Shown piece after piece: positions 26,980 through 38,086 of a stretch of 64,000 nt of DNA. The position numbers and the translations under genes are program-made. The stretch is taken from NCBI GenBank assembly GCA_017394705.1, contig JAFPXH010000006.1, positions 1 through 64,000 on the forward strand, in the 5' to 3' direction. The stretch is from Paludibacteraceae bacterium (GTDB lineage: Bacteria > Bacteroidota > Bacteroidia > Bacteroidales > Paludibacteraceae). The number at the start of each line of letters is the position of its first letter. The first letter of the stretch is position 1. A model generated the notes under the pieces. The model was not told the origin of the DNA and ran no database searches. It saw only the letters and a program-made list of their open reading frames with translations.

Positions 26980-28509
26980 ATGATTACATTTATTATTGCG
27001 CTGATAGTGCTGGTGGTGGGTTTCTTCACTTACGGCGTATTAGTGGAGAATATCTTCGGCATTGAACCAGAGCGTAAGACCCCTGCATTGACGAAAACGG
27101 ACGGTGTGGATTTTGTGCCGATGGCGCCATGGCGTATCTTCTTAGTACAGTTTCTGAATATTGCCGGTTTAGGTCCTATTTTCGGTGCTATCATGGGTAT
27201 CTTCTATGGTCCGGCAGCTTTTCTATGGATCGTATTTGGTACGATTTTCGCCGGCGGTGTGCATGATTACCTGAGTGGTATGCTTTCTATCCGCAAGGGC
27301 GGTGTATCGCTGCCGAATATCATCGGAGACGAGTTGGGTAAGGGAACAGGTCTGAAGATGGTTATCCGCCTGCTGACCTTGGTACTACTGATACTACTGA
27401 CCACCACTTTCCTTAGCGGTCCGGCGACCTTGCTTCAAGGGCTGTGCAGCTTAGGTTCTCTTGAGTTTAGCGGCCATGTGATACCTATTGTGTGGGTGTT
27501 GATTATTTTCGGCTATTATTCTCTGGCAACTGTTCTGCCTGTAGATAAACTGATTGGCCGTTTCTACCCTATTTTCGGCGGTATATTGCTGTTCATGGGT
27601 ATGGGTATCATGGTGGTGATGCTTGGTTGGCATGCCAGTGAGATGCCTGAGGTTTTTGACGGCTTGCACAACCGCCAGACGAACGGTTTACCGCTCTTTC
27701 CGATGATGTTCGTGAGTATCGCCTGCGGTGCTATCTCGGGTTTCCATGGCACGCAAAGTCCTATCATGGCGCGTTGCGTGACGAATGAGCGTCAAGGTCG
27801 TTGGATTTTCTACGGTGCAATGGTGGCGGAAGGTATATTGGCACTTATCTGGGCAGCCGCAGCAGGCACTTTCTTTGCGGACCCGGAAACAGGTCTGTAT
27901 GGCATTGACGGCTTGCAGGCCTACGCAGCGCAGCACCCGGGTGCTAATATCGCAGCGCTGGTAATTGACAAGGTAAGCCGCAGTTGGTTAGGCACGATAG
28001 GTGGTTTGTTGGCTATCATCGGGGTTATTGCCGCGCCAATCACCAGTGGTGATACTGCTTTGCGGAGCGCACGACTGATTGTAGCCGATTATTTCAATCT
28101 GGACCAACGACCGATTTCGAAGCGACTAATCATTGCCATACCGCTGTTCCTCTGCGTTTTTGGAATGGTGTTTGTGGATTTTAATGTTGTATGGCGTTAT
28201 TTCGCTTGGACTAACCAAACACTGGCGGTCTTCACGCTTTGGGCAGGAACGATCTGGCTTTACAGGCAAGAAACAACCCCTGCCCTCTCTCAAGGACAGG
28301 AGCGTTTCCGATTCGGTTATCTTATTGCGTTGATACCGGCACTGTTTATGACAATGGTATGCAGCAGTTACATTCTCATCGCGCCGGAAGGATTAAATAT
28401 AACTCCTGACAAACGCTGGCTTGGTTATCTGATTGCCGGCATAGTAACCTTAGGATGCATCATCGGTTTTATCAGTTGGACGCGTAAACAGCATTCAAAA
28501 GCCAACTAA
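26980..28509 (+). CDS. CstA-family peptide/pyruvate carrier
   Basis: 509-residue, roughly 13-helix inner-membrane protein of the carbon starvation CstA family, whose members import peptides or pyruvate. Family stretches include MAPWRIFLVQFLNIAGLGPIFGA (read as two overlapping blocks), FAGGVHDYLSGM, GFHGTQSPIMARC and ITSGDTALRSARL. It is at the short end of the family, lacking the long C-terminal region of E. coli CstA (about 700). Its end overlaps the convergent amylase gene by 15 bp. Confidence 0.9.
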   Translation: MITFIIALIVLVVGFFTYGVLVENIFGIEPERKTPALTKTDGVDFVPMAPWRIFLVQFLNIAGLGPIFGAIMGIFYGPAAFLWIVFGTIFAGGVHDYLSGMLSIRKGGVSLPNIIGDELGKGTGLKMVIRLLTLVLLILLTTTFLSGPATLLQGLCSLGSLEFSGHVIPIVWVLIIFGYYSLATVLPVDKLIGRFYPIFGGILLFMGMGIMVVMLGWHASEMPEVFDGLHNRQTNGLPLFPMMFVSIACGAISGFHGTQSPIMARCVTNERQGRWIFYGAMVAEGILALIWAAAAGTFFADPETGLYGIDGLQAYAAQHPGANIAALVIDKVSRSWLGTIGGLLAIIGVIAAPITSGDTALRSARLIVADYFNLDQRPISKRLIIAIPLFLCVFGMVFVDFNVVWRYFAWTNQTLAVFTLWAGTIWLYRQETTPALSQGQERFRFGYLIALIPALFMTMVCSSYILIAPEGLNITPDKRWLGYLIAGIVTLGCIIGFISWTRKQHSKAN

Positions 28510-31038
28510 TGTGCCCTGCGCATTGAATGTACGGCCGTCACGAATGATAAGCAGCTGACCGTCGCGAAGGATTTTTTTTGCGTGACACGGAGCTTCCACT
28601 TCGTCGATGGCCGTGCTATTCTCACAAATGGTAGTGACAAGTGAAGATGGCTGGATGAGGCCTTTATTTGCACCTGTATAGAGGTACTGATTGCGATAAG
28701 TAAGGTCCTGCGTTTGGTTTCCAGAGCCGTCATTCCAAATAATCTTCCATGTATTGTCAATAGGAGCCGCCTCATCGGGAATTACGAACTTGTAGTTGTT
28801 ATTGCCGAGTGAGGTAGCTTTCTTTCCCGGCCATGCGCCGCAGACCTGCGTATTACTCGGTCCGTACCATATGTAGCAATAAATGCTTGAGCCGAAATCA
28901 CTCGACTTGGTGAAGAATACCGCGCGTTCATTGACATCAGAGAGACAAGGCTCAACCGGGTCTGTGTCACCACCTCCTTGCTGGCCGGGTTCATCGGTCT
29001 TCTCCATCTCTGTGCCGTCCCATGTAGGATTCGGAATATTTTTCGCAGTCGATGAATAAATATACTTGCCATCCTCTCCTATTTTGCCCGGAGCAGGTGT
29101 TTTGGTGGTCGAAAGGACATAGACACGGAGATTGCCTTTACCGGAACAAGAGACAGAAAGCGAACCATTGGTGACGGTTTTTGTATCACCCGTTACGCAG
29201 TCGGTGTAAGTACCATTAAGAATGCCGGAGAAGGTTGCACCGCCACTGATGCAGACGAGTGCATAACTATCGGTCGTTGCGTCTGTATAACGCCGTTTGA
29301 AAGCGAAGGAACCGGAACATCCTTCCACCGAGTATTGTCCTTTGCGAAGCGCAGGTACCGCCATACGGATTTTGCTGAGCCGCTGTATATGTTGCGCTAA
29401 CGGGTGCGAGAGCGAAGCAGCGAGATTGCCGGTTGCATTGTTGTATTCTGCAAAGTCAGTAGTGTTGACCGAGCCTTTGATATATCCGCCGAAATAAGCA
29501 CGACCGGACTCAATGAGCGCTATCTCCGTACCTTTGTCAATCAGTTTACCTTTCTGGAACTCTACCTCCGAGCCGTAGTACAAACATGGAATACCGCGGT
29601 GTGTAAACATAAGACTGAGGTTCTCTGCCCATGTGTCCTGCGAACCACTAAAACGTTTTTCTTGCGGCGCATGATCAGGAGCATAGTCATGTGAATCAAC
29701 ATACACCACATTCCATGTGGCATCATTATAATACTTATCATTGCCCGGATTCGCAATACTCCAAGCCTCACCTGCTGTGGTAAAGTTCCAATGTTCCGTA
29801 AAATCTATGACGTTTAGTCCTGAAGCTTGTGAGTAGTCAGGCGTGTGGTAGTTGTTTCCACTGAGAAGCGCATTTTGAGAAGTCCGCTGGGTACTTAAGC
29901 CACCCTTGTCATCTTGCCCTTGCTGCCAGCAAGAATTCCAGTTGGTGTGTGAAGTGCAGACGGAACCTTCCATTTCAACAAGGTTGTACCATGAGGATGC
30001 ATCATTATCCCACGGGTAGGATTTGCTTTCCGCCCAGGTATAGTAGAACGGACTAAGGCAAGCCTGGTCACGATAAAGGATGGAACTATAGCGCGCACAT
30101 ACCTCCGCGAACATATAAAAAGGAGTACCGCCTCGTTTGTCTTTAGCGGCTTCGCCAGCAGTCTGAAAGGCCTGGACGAAAGCCTTATTGAATGATAAAC
30201 GGGGAATATGTCCGCCGGTGTCGATACGAAAACCATCCACGCCCATGTTAATGAAAGTGGTGTAACACTGAATGAGGTAGTTATATACTTCCGGGTTTTC
30301 CGTATTGAGATCCACGCAGTCACCGGCAATCTGCGCGAACCACCGATTGGGTTCATCCCAGTTGAAGTTACCATAATGATGCCAGAGATTATGTGTATCA
30401 TAGTTAACTCCAGTGGTGTTTTTCATTTGAGACAACCGTGCAGAGTACTGCTGATTACCTGGTAACGAAGCATAATCATCCGGAAGTTTTCCGCCCTCCT
30501 TCTTTGTAAAAGGAATCATACATTCGTCAAGAACACTTTGATCTGCGTTGGGGTCTCGGGTGAAGAGTTTGCACAAGTTCGCCTCTCCAAAGTTACCGGT
30601 GTGGTTGAGGACTATATCAAGGATAATTTTCATTCCGCGCTTATGCGCTTCATCGATAACTGTTTGGAATGAGACTCCTTCAGACTCATGACGATGGTCC
30701 ACTTTCGAGAAATCATGCGCATGGTAGCCGTGATAGTCATAACCGGAAGCGTTTTCGACGATTGGCGTAATCCAGATGGCCGTAAATCCGAGCGCTTTGA
30801 TGTAATCCATTTTTTCTATAAGTCCCTTGAAATCACCTCTCCAAGCGGGATCACCGGCATTCTTGGCCTGATTATCCCAACACTGCGTGTTGTTCGATGG
30901 GTCTCCGTCATAAAACCGTGTAGGCAGAAGGAAATAGATTTGCTCGTCTCGGAAATCAGTACGGGAAGGGAAGAATGTAGCCGCAGAGAGGCTGACTGTC
31001 ATCAAAAGCGTGAGGCATAGAAAGAAGGTCTTTTTCAT
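28495..31038 (-). CDS. Secreted GH13 alpha-amylase with CBM26-like starch-binding domain
   Basis: 847 residues. Signal peptide (MKKTFFLCLTLLMTVSLSA); GH13 barrel (about 25-580) with nucleophile D273 in DGFRIDTGG, acid/base E312 in FAEVCA and transition-state D451 in VDSHDY. A linker and CBM26-like module (about 700-800, YCYIWYGPSNTQVCGAWPG) follow, then the tail AKKILRDGQLLIIRDGRTFN ending GTLVGF. It should hydrolyse alpha-1,4 glucans outside the cell. No SusC/D genes are nearby. The promoter is at 31062-31093. The final 15 bp overlap the convergent CstA-family gene. Confidence 0.93.
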   Translation of the reverse strand: MKKTFFLCLTLLMTVSLSAATFFPSRTDFRDEQIYFLLPTRFYDGDPSNNTQCWDNQAKNAGDPAWRGDFKGLIEKMDYIKALGFTAIWITPIVENASGYDYHGYHAHDFSKVDHRHESEGVSFQTVIDEAHKRGMKIILDIVLNHTGNFGEANLCKLFTRDPNADQSVLDECMIPFTKKEGGKLPDDYASLPGNQQYSARLSQMKNTTGVNYDTHNLWHHYGNFNWDEPNRWFAQIAGDCVDLNTENPEVYNYLIQCYTTFINMGVDGFRIDTGGHIPRLSFNKAFVQAFQTAGEAAKDKRGGTPFYMFAEVCARYSSILYRDQACLSPFYYTWAESKSYPWDNDASSWYNLVEMEGSVCTSHTNWNSCWQQGQDDKGGLSTQRTSQNALLSGNNYHTPDYSQASGLNVIDFTEHWNFTTAGEAWSIANPGNDKYYNDATWNVVYVDSHDYAPDHAPQEKRFSGSQDTWAENLSLMFTHRGIPCLYYGSEVEFQKGKLIDKGTEIALIESGRAYFGGYIKGSVNTTDFAEYNNATGNLAASLSHPLAQHIQRLSKIRMAVPALRKGQYSVEGCSGSFAFKRRYTDATTDSYALVCISGGATFSGILNGTYTDCVTGDTKTVTNGSLSVSCSGKGNLRVYVLSTTKTPAPGKIGEDGKYIYSSTAKNIPNPTWDGTEMEKTDEPGQQGGGDTDPVEPCLSDVNERAVFFTKSSDFGSSIYCYIWYGPSNTQVCGAWPGKKATSLGNNNYKFVIPDEAAPIDNTWKIIWNDGSGNQTQDLTYRNQYLYTGANKGLIQPSSLVTTICENSTAIDEVEAPCHAKKILRDGQLLIIRDGRTFNAQGTLVGF

Positions 31039-31061
31039 GATAGTACTTTTAATTTACGGTG

Positions 31062-31093
31062 CAAAGATACAAATAAATTTGCATGCGTGCAAA
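31062..31093 (-). promoter_or_regulatory. Promoter of the amylase gene
   Basis: Minus-strand TTTG (31093-31090), 20 nt, TATCTTTG (31069-31062). Confidence 0.75.
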
Positions 31094-31111
31094 TAATAGT
31101 TTCATTTTTGC

Positions 31112-31142
31112 TTGCATATGTCAAAAAAAAGCAGTAATTTTG
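31112..31142 (+). promoter_or_regulatory. Promoter of ysxC
   Basis: TTGCATAT at 31112, 20 nt from the TTG core to TAATTTTG at 31135-31142. Confidence 0.75.
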
Positions 31143-31161
31143 CACCGCAAAATTGTGTGCA

Positions 31162-31800
31162 ATGATTAAAAACGCCACCTATATTATCTCCAGTCCGGAC
31201 GTGAAGGATTGTCCGCAGAGCACATTGCCGGAGTACGCGTTTATCGGCCGCAGCAATGTTGGTAAATCGAGTCTAATCAATATGCTGTGCCATAATCCCA
31301 AGTTGGCCAAAACGAGTCAAAAACCGGGGAAGACGCTGTTGATTAACCATTTTTTAGTCGAAAGTCAAAAGACAAAAGACCGCGACAATGCAGCTCAAAG
31401 ACAAGAGTGGCATTTGGTGGATCTGCCGGGTTACGGGTACGCGCAGGCGAGTCAGAAACAGCGTGAAGCCCTACGACGGATGATTGAGCGTTATTGCCTT
31501 CTGCGCGAGCAGTTGGTATGCCTCTTTGTGCTGATTGATTGCCGTCACGAGGCGCAGAAGATAGATATTGAGTTCATCAACTGGCTCGGAGAGAACGGCG
31601 TGCCGTTTGCGTTGGTGTTCACCAAAGGTGACAAATTAGGCAAAATGGTGCTGAAGGACAAAGTGACGAAGTATAAAGAACGACTGTTAGAGGAATGGGA
31701 AGAGTTACCTCCCATATTTGTAACTTCATCCGAGACAGGTCTTGGTGGCGAAGAATTGACGAGCTATATAGAGGAGTTGAACGAAAGTGTAAAATCTTAA
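31162..31800 (+). CDS. ysxC: Ribosome biogenesis GTP-binding protein YsxC/EngB
   Basis: Cytoplasmic GTPase needed for large-subunit assembly, 212 residues. G1 is [12 protein letters not shown], the switch region TSQKPGKT, G3 [10 protein letters not shown]4 TKGDK and G5 TSSETG. Between INHFLV and [11 protein letters not shown] the usual short turn is expanded by about 12-15 residues (near 66-80). These are encoded by three NCAAAAG/TCGAAAG heptamers (31358-31378) plus adjoining repeat-like sequence. ATG at 31162 is preferred over a TTG three codons upstream because it gives the family start. Confidence 0.95.
   Translation: MIKNATYIISSPDVKDCPQSTLPEYAFIGRSNVGKSSLINMLCHNPKLAKTSQKPGKTLLINHFLVESQKTKDRDNAAQRQEWHLVDLPGYGYAQASQKQREALRRMIERYCLLREQLVCLFVLIDCRHEAQKIDIEFINWLGENGVPFALVFTKGDKLGKMVLKDKVTKYKERLLEEWEELPPIFVTSSETGLGGEELTSYIEELNESVKS
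31358..31378 (+). repeat. Heptamer array inside ysxC
   Basis: TCGAAAG, TCAAAAG, ACAAAAG in series, in frame, encoding part of an extra loop before the G3 motif. Confidence 0.75.
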
Positions 31801-31827
31801 TAATCGTACATTTTTTGAGTAGGTCCA

Positions 31828-31871
31828 AAGTGCGTAATTACTCCGATAAAAGTGCGATTACACCCCGATAA
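31828..31871 (+). repeat. 22-nt tandem repeat before the TonB-receptor gene
   Basis: Two contiguous 22-nt units. The first begins AAGTGCGTAATTACTCCG and the second AAGTGCGATTACACCCCG; both end GATAA. They lie 8 nt before the start codon at 31879, in what should be the ribosome-binding region. Confidence 0.75.
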
Positions 31872-31878
31872 ACCGATT

Positions 31879-34362
31879 ATGGGCAAAATCTTAAAAATAG
31901 TAAACTTTTTGTTGCTGTGTGCGTGCAGTATTTTTGCGTACGCGCGCAATGCCCGTGTATATGGTTATGTGGTGGACGACAATAATATCGGAATCGAGTT
32001 GGCGAACGTAGCGGTACTGAATAGCGACAAGCCGCTTGGTACAGCGACAAACAAAAACGGCTACTACGAACTACTGCTGGATGAAGCGGACACTGTGGTG
32101 CTGGCCTTTTCAATGGTCGGTTACACGACCGTTCAGCAACGCGTGATTGATTTGCATGACGTACTGAATATCAATGTGCAGTTATTGACCGACGAGCAGT
32201 TATTGACCGAAATCGAAGTGCGCGGTATCAAGCATACGCAGGGCACAATGGATCATATCGATGCAGCGACGACACGTGTAATGCCAGACGCGACAGGCGG
32301 AAGTATCGAAAGTCTGTTAATCACTTTTGCCGGCGTGAGTCAGACGAATGAACTCAGCAGTCAGTATAATGTGCGCGGAGGTGCTTTTGATGAAAACTCG
32401 GTTTATGTGAACGGCATTGAGGTGCATCGTCCTTTGCTGATACGTAGCGGACAACAAGAAGGTCTGAGTTTTGTGAATCCGGAGATGGTCAAGAACGTTG
32501 CCTTCTCTGCAGGCGGCTTTAGTGCGCAATACGGTGACAAGATGTCGTCCGTACTGGATATTACGTATAAGCGTCCTGACAAGTTTGAGGCGAGTATCAG
32601 CGCGAGTCTGTTAGGCGCACAGTTGTACGTTGGCCACGGAGACAGTACGTACAGCCAGATGCATGGATTGCGGTACAAGACCAGCAAATATATGTTGGGC
32701 GGCTTGGCAACAGCCGGCAATTATCAGCCAACCTACATTGATTATCAGACATATATCACGTGGAAGTTACAAAAAGAGCCAAGTGCAAGGGGTTGGACAA
32801 TGTCTTTTCTTGGCAATGTGAGTCAGAACGACTACCGTTTCACGCCGGACTCTCTGAGTGAGTCATTTGGAGGCCAGGAAGCGAAGAACTTGAGCATTTA
32901 TTATGACGGTCAGGAGAAAGACCGTTTCCTTACGGCATTTGCTGCCTTGAGTGCCAAAGGGCACGTAAGCAATGAAGTAGAGATAGGTTTTGACCTGAGT
33001 GGTTTTTATACCAACGAGCGCGAGAATTTCGACATCACCGGTCAATACGTTCTATCCAATGCCCCTATGGGCAATGCGTCTTCGGCGGGCAATCCGCATT
33101 CAGAGCAAGTTGATCCAAGTGCCGGTCAATCGGAAGTGTTGGGCATAGGCACTTATCATGAGCACGCGCGGAATTCGTTGGAGGCAGGCGTTATAACGCT
33201 GGCGCATAACGGTGCATGGACCCGCGGAGACAATGTGCTCAGTTGGGGAGTAAGCGGTCAAGCAGAACTGATACACGACCGTATCAGCGAGTGGACTTGG
33301 CGCGATAGTGCCGGTTATTCGCTGCCTAACGACGGTCATTCGATGGAATTATACTATACATTGCGTGGTGAGGCGGAGATGCGTTCAGCTCGCGTGCAAG
33401 CGTATATCCAGAACCAACATAAATGGCACACCCATTCGGGTCAATGGATTCTGACGGTAGGCGGTCGCCTTCAGTGGTGGAGTTGGAACAACGAGGTGCT
33501 CCCTTCGCCACGTGCGAGTATTGAATGGATTCCCGGATGGAAACGTGATTTCTGTTTCCGTCTGGCAACAGGCTTATATTATCAAGCTCCGTTCTACAAG
33601 GAGTTACGCGATACGGTGACCGATGCATTTGGTGTGACACGTATACAACTAAACAAGGACCTTCGGGCTCAACGTTCAGCCCATGTTGTGTTGGGTGGCG
33701 ACTATTATTTCCGCGCATGGGGACGGCCGTTTAAGTTTACCGCTGAGGCATATTACAAATACATAGACCGGATGGAAAGCTACACAGTAGATAATGTACG
33801 CGTGCGCTACTCGGGCAAGAACGACTCAAAGGGCTATGCAACCGGTCTGGACTTGAAGTTATACGGAGAGTTAGTGTCTGGCGCGGATAGTTGGATATCC
33901 TTCTCAACAATGGTTGCACGGCAACAATTTGTGGAAGGCGGCGTAGCGTCGAGCGGTTGGATTCCCAGCCCCACGGAACAACGATGGAATTTCTCTATGC
34001 TGTTTCAGGACTATATTCCTCAGTTGCCGCAGTTGAAATTCCACCTCAAGATGCAGTTTGCAGAAGGTTTGCCTTTCTATGCTCCGCGCAACAATCAGAG
34101 TTGGGGACGTATGCCTATGTACAAACGTATAGACTTGGGTGCAACCTATGTATTTAATGCCCAGACAGCAAAGTTCATGCGCGCAGCCAGTGCCAAGCAT
34201 GTGAAGCAATGGGCGATACAATTCGAGGTTTTCAACCTTGTAGGCTGGAAGAACGTGAACTCGTATTTCTGGGTAAGTGATGCTTACGGCGCACAATGGG
34301 CGAGTCCGAATTACCTGACAGGCAGACGATATAATTTGAAAATCACAGTAGACTTGAGATAA
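31879..34362 (+). CDS. TonB-dependent receptor with carboxypeptidase-regulatory N-terminal domain
   Basis: 827-residue outer-membrane receptor. Signal peptide (about 1-24), carboxypeptidase-regulatory-like domain (about 25-110, [24 protein letters not shown]), a plug domain (about 115-240, [21 protein letters not shown]) and a 22-strand-type barrel ending [10 protein letters not shown]. It is smaller than SusC proteins and has no SusD partner, so it more likely takes up a metal chelate, cofactor or peptide; the substrate is unknown. ATG at 31879 begins the signal. The stop overlaps mutS by one base. Confidence 0.9.
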   Translation: MGKILKIVNFLLLCACSIFAYARNARVYGYVVDDNNIGIELANVAVLNSDKPLGTATNKNGYYELLLDEADTVVLAFSMVGYTTVQQRVIDLHDVLNINVQLLTDEQLLTEIEVRGIKHTQGTMDHIDAATTRVMPDATGGSIESLLITFAGVSQTNELSSQYNVRGGAFDENSVYVNGIEVHRPLLIRSGQQEGLSFVNPEMVKNVAFSAGGFSAQYGDKMSSVLDITYKRPDKFEASISASLLGAQLYVGHGDSTYSQMHGLRYKTSKYMLGGLATAGNYQPTYIDYQTYITWKLQKEPSARGWTMSFLGNVSQNDYRFTPDSLSESFGGQEAKNLSIYYDGQEKDRFLTAFAALSAKGHVSNEVEIGFDLSGFYTNERENFDITGQYVLSNAPMGNASSAGNPHSEQVDPSAGQSEVLGIGTYHEHARNSLEAGVITLAHNGAWTRGDNVLSWGVSGQAELIHDRISEWTWRDSAGYSLPNDGHSMELYYTLRGEAEMRSARVQAYIQNQHKWHTHSGQWILTVGGRLQWWSWNNEVLPSPRASIEWIPGWKRDFCFRLATGLYYQAPFYKELRDTVTDAFGVTRIQLNKDLRAQRSAHVVLGGDYYFRAWGRPFKFTAEAYYKYIDRMESYTVDNVRVRYSGKNDSKGYATGLDLKLYGELVSGADSWISFSTMVARQQFVEGGVASSGWIPSPTEQRWNFSMLFQDYIPQLPQLKFHLKMQFAEGLPFYAPRNNQSWGRMPMYKRIDLGATYVFNAQTAKFMRAASAKHVKQWAIQFEVFNLVGWKNVNSYFWVSDAYGAQWASPNYLTGRRYNLKITVDLR

Positions 34363-36974
34363 TGAAAGAAGAGATTACACCGATGATGAAGCAGTTCCGC
34401 GACATCAAGACGCAATATCCGGATGCGATGTTGCTGTTCCGTTGCGGTGACTTCTATGAGACGTATGCAGAGGACGCGGTGAAAGCGAGTAAGATTTTGA
34501 ATATCACGCTGACTCACCGTTCCAATGGTGGCAGCACCTCAACGCAACCCATGGAAATGGCCGGTTTCCCTTTCCACGCATTGGATACATATCTGCCCAA
34601 GTTAGTGCGGGCAGGCTTGCGCGTGGCTATCTGCGATCAGTTGGAGGATCCGAAGTTAACGAAAAAACTGGTAAAGCGTGGTGTGACTGAACTAGTGACA
34701 CCCGGCGTGAGTTATTCGGATACCACACTAACGCAAAAAGAGAATAACTGGGTAGCCTGTCTGCATTTCGACAAGCACCAGGTAGGTGTCGCTTTTCTGG
34801 ATATCTCTACCGGAGAGTTCCAAGCTGCTCAAGGCGACAGCGAGTATATTGACAAACTGCTGACCAATTTTGCGCCGAAAGAGGTATTGTTTCTTCGCGG
34901 TCGCAAGGCAGAGGTGGAAAATCTATTCGGCAGCAAGTATTTCACGTTTGAGTTAGAGGACTGGCAGTTGGTAGAAAGTACGGCACGTGAACGTTTGCAG
35001 AAGTTATGGGGTGTTAGTTCTCTCAAGGGATTTGGCCTGGAAAAGATGCCAGCCGGCGTGACTGCAGCCGGAGGTATATTGATGTACCTCGATATGACCC
35101 AACACCTGCAAACAGGGCATATACAACACTTGAGCCGTATTGAAGAAGACAAATATGTTTGGTTGGACCGTTTTACTATTCGCAACCTTGAGTTGACGGG
35201 AGGTCAAACGGAAGAGAGCAAAACGCTATACGATGTGATTGACCGGACCATTACACCTATGGGAGGTCGTATGTTACATCGCTGGTTGGCGTTCCCCTTG
35301 AAGGAGGTACGGCCCATACGCAACCGTCAGACGGTCGTAGAACATCTGTTCAAAAATCCGGAAGCACGGGAAACTTTGCGCGAAGCATTACAACAAGTAG
35401 GAGATCTGGAACGTATCGTGAGCAAAGTCAGCACGGGTCGTATCGGTCCCCGTGAGATGGTACAGTTAGGTCGCGCCTTACGCGCTGTAACCCCCATCAA
35501 GCGCATTTGTGAAGAAGCCCGTGAGAATGCCTATTTAAGTTTGTTAGGCGAAGAACTGGACCCCTGCAGCGAGATGCGAAGCCGCATTGAACGGGAGATA
35601 GTACCCGATCCTCCTTTAGCACAAGGGCGTCCCAACGTTATTGCCCGCGGTGTCGATACGGAACTGGATGAATTGCGTGCCATCCAATCGGATGGTAAGG
35701 ACTATCTCTTGCAGATTCAACAACGCGAGATTGAACGCACAGGCATTCAGAGCCTGAAGATTGGATTTAACAATGTATTCGGATATTATCTGGAGGTTAG
35801 AAACACCTACAAGGACCTAGTTCCTCCGGAGTGGATACGCAAGCAGACGCTGGTAGGCGCAGAGCGGTATATCACTGAGGAGCTAAAGACTTATGAGGAA
35901 AAAATCACTACTGCAGAGGATAAAATCCAAATCATTGAAAACAGATTGTACCAGGAGTTGATGCTGGCGTTGGGTGAGTATGTACCTCAGATGCAGTTGG
36001 ATGCCAACGTATTGGCACAACTGGACTGCTTGTTAAGTTTTGCGGATGTTGCAGCAGAATACAGATATGTCTGTCCGGAAGTGAATGACAGTTTGGTGAT
36101 TGATATTCATCAAGGTCGTCACCCTGTAATCGAACATCAGTTACCACCGGGCGAGCAATATATCGCCAATGATGTATTGCTGGATAATAATAGCCAGCAA
36201 ATTATTATCATCACAGGTCCCAACATGGCCGGTAAGTCTGCATTGCTGCGTCAAACTGCATTGATTGTCCTGCTGGCGCAGATGGGATCGTTTGTACCGG
36301 CAGAGAGCGCATCGATTGGTATTGTGGATAAGATTTTCACCCGCGTCGGTGCTAGCGATAACATCTCTCTGGGAGAGTCAACGTTTATGGTAGAGATGAA
36401 CGAAGCAGCATCTATTTTGAATAACTTAAGCGAGCGCAGTCTGGTACTGTTTGATGAATTAGGTAGAGGCACGAGCACTTATGACGGTATTTCCATTGCA
36501 TGGGCGATTGTTGAGTATATCCATGAGAATAAAGGTCACGCCAAGACGCTTTTTGCTACGCATTACCACGAACTTAACGAGATGGAGAAGACTTTCGAAC
36601 GTATTCGGAATTACAATGTATCAGTGCGGGAGGTGAATGGTAAGGTTATATTCCTGCGCAAGTTGGTTCGTGGCGGCAGTGAACATAGTTTCGGTATTCA
36701 CGTAGCCAAGTTAGCCGGAATGCCGGCATCCATTGTAGAGCGTGCTAATCAGATTTTGGCAGACCTTGAGTGCGCCTCCAAGAATGGAGACATCGCGAAA
36801 CCGACCGAACATATCGGCGAGAGCCGCGAAGGACTACAATTGAGTTTCTTCCAATTGGATGACCCGGTGCTTGAACAAATTCGCGATGAGGTAAAATCAC
36901 TGGACATCAACAACTTAACTCCTCTGGAAGCGCTAAATAAATTATCAGAAATAAAGAAATTAGTCGGCAAATGA
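34362..36974 (+). CDS. mutS: DNA mismatch repair protein MutS
   Basis: 870-residue mismatch sensor. The N-terminal mismatch-binding domain has the Phe-x-Glu motif in [11 protein letters not shown]. Connector, lever and clamp regions follow. The C-terminal ATPase (about 590-780) has Walker [14 protein letters not shown], the [12 protein letters not shown] segment, Walker [17 protein letters not shown] and the ATHYHEL switch. The length is normal and no repeat array was seen, so mismatch repair looks intact. The start overlaps the preceding stop (TAATG) and the end overlaps mltG by 4 nt. Confidence 0.97.
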   Translation: MKEEITPMMKQFRDIKTQYPDAMLLFRCGDFYETYAEDAVKASKILNITLTHRSNGGSTSTQPMEMAGFPFHALDTYLPKLVRAGLRVAICDQLEDPKLTKKLVKRGVTELVTPGVSYSDTTLTQKENNWVACLHFDKHQVGVAFLDISTGEFQAAQGDSEYIDKLLTNFAPKEVLFLRGRKAEVENLFGSKYFTFELEDWQLVESTARERLQKLWGVSSLKGFGLEKMPAGVTAAGGILMYLDMTQHLQTGHIQHLSRIEEDKYVWLDRFTIRNLELTGGQTEESKTLYDVIDRTITPMGGRMLHRWLAFPLKEVRPIRNRQTVVEHLFKNPEARETLREALQQVGDLERIVSKVSTGRIGPREMVQLGRALRAVTPIKRICEEARENAYLSLLGEELDPCSEMRSRIEREIVPDPPLAQGRPNVIARGVDTELDELRAIQSDGKDYLLQIQQREIERTGIQSLKIGFNNVFGYYLEVRNTYKDLVPPEWIRKQTLVGAERYITEELKTYEEKITTAEDKIQIIENRLYQELMLALGEYVPQMQLDANVLAQLDCLLSFADVAAEYRYVCPEVNDSLVIDIHQGRHPVIEHQLPPGEQYIANDVLLDNNSQQIIIITGPNMAGKSALLRQTALIVLLAQMGSFVPAESASIGIVDKIFTRVGASDNISLGESTFMVEMNEAASILNNLSERSLVLFDELGRGTSTYDGISIAWAIVEYIHENKGHAKTLFATHYHELNEMEKTFERIRNYNVSVREVNGKVIFLRKLVRGGSEHSFGIHVAKLAGMPASIVERANQILADLECASKNGDIAKPTEHIGESREGLQLSFFQLDDPVLEQIRDEVKSLDINNLTPLEALNKLSEIKKLVGK

Positions 36975-38086
36975 AAAAGCGTAAAATCTTATATTGGGCC
37001 TTAGGTCTCATCGGTGGTTTTCTATTGCTGGCAGGTGCTTTTGTTACAGAGCAATATTACCGTTGGGAGGTATGCAATTTCGTATCGCGTGACGGCGAAG
37101 CGCATAGTTATCTTGTGCACGAAGGAACCAGTTTGGATAGCGTACTGAATATGCTGCGCGAAGACTATGATATCAGTGCCGAAACGGACTTAAAGATGCA
37201 CCGTCGTATTATGTTTGTGCTTTCTCCCGAACCCGGTCATTATCGTTTTCCATCGCAAATAGGCGACCGAGAGTTGTTGGAACGCCTCAAATACGGCTAT
37301 CAAACACCCGTACGTATCACTTGGAACCACTACGTGCGCACACGAGAAGAATTAGCCGGAAAAGTAACACGCCACCTGCTAATGGATAGTATAACTCTGC
37401 TCCAATTACTGGATAGCGATGCTTACTTGGCACCGATGGGATTTAACCGTGAGACCAGTCGATGTCTATTCATCCCTAATACGTACGAAGTCTATTGGAA
37501 TATTTCTCCGGATGGACTATTCAAACGAATGCAGAAAGAATACAACACATTTTGGAACGAAGAGCGTCGTCACAAAGCCGATTCGCTTGGTTTGACTCCT
37601 ATTGAGATAGCTATCGTTGCATCTATAGTGGAAAGCGAAAGCAATAATAAGAGAGAACTTCCCATCATTGCCAGTTTATACCTTAACCGCGTGCATAGAG
37701 GAATGCTGTTACAAGCTTGCCCAACCGTCAAATATGCCGTGGGAGACTTCAAACTGCGCCGCGTGCTGAATCGTCATCTGGCGGTGGATAATCCATACAA
37801 TACGTACAAATACCCTGGCTTACCTCCCGGTCCTATTCGCTGCCCATCTCCAGAAACAATGGATATTGTACTCAATGCGCCAAAGACGGATTTCCTATTT
37901 ATGTGCGCCAATCCGGAATTAAACAATACCCATATTTTCTCGTCCTCCTATGGCGGGCATGCCGCAGCTGCCGCGCAGTACCGACATACAATGGATACAA
38001 TCAATTGGGAGCGCTTTGATGAAATGCGCAAACAGCAACGCGAACAGGCCCAACAACAAGCAGAGTCACAAACAACATCACAATGA
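36971..38086 (+). CDS. mltG: Endolytic murein transglycosylase MltG
   Basis: 371-residue inner-membrane lytic transglycosylase that cuts nascent glycan strands. One N-terminal membrane helix (about 8-27), a LysM-like region, then the YceG catalytic domain (about 150-345) with E221 in ASIVESES (E218 in E. coli), [17 protein letters not shown] and [13 protein letters not shown]. The C-terminus is Gln-rich. It starts at ATGA with mutS and ends at ATGA with the next gene, so the three are coupled. Confidence 0.94.
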   Translation: MKKRKILYWALGLIGGFLLLAGAFVTEQYYRWEVCNFVSRDGEAHSYLVHEGTSLDSVLNMLREDYDISAETDLKMHRRIMFVLSPEPGHYRFPSQIGDRELLERLKYGYQTPVRITWNHYVRTREELAGKVTRHLLMDSITLLQLLDSDAYLAPMGFNRETSRCLFIPNTYEVYWNISPDGLFKRMQKEYNTFWNEERRHKADSLGLTPIEIAIVASIVESESNNKRELPIIASLYLNRVHRGMLLQACPTVKYAVGDFKLRRVLNRHLAVDNPYNTYKYPGLPPGPIRCPSPETMDIVLNAPKTDFLFMCANPELNNTHIFSSSYGGHAAAAAQYRHTMDTINWERFDEMRKQQREQAQQQAESQTTSQ

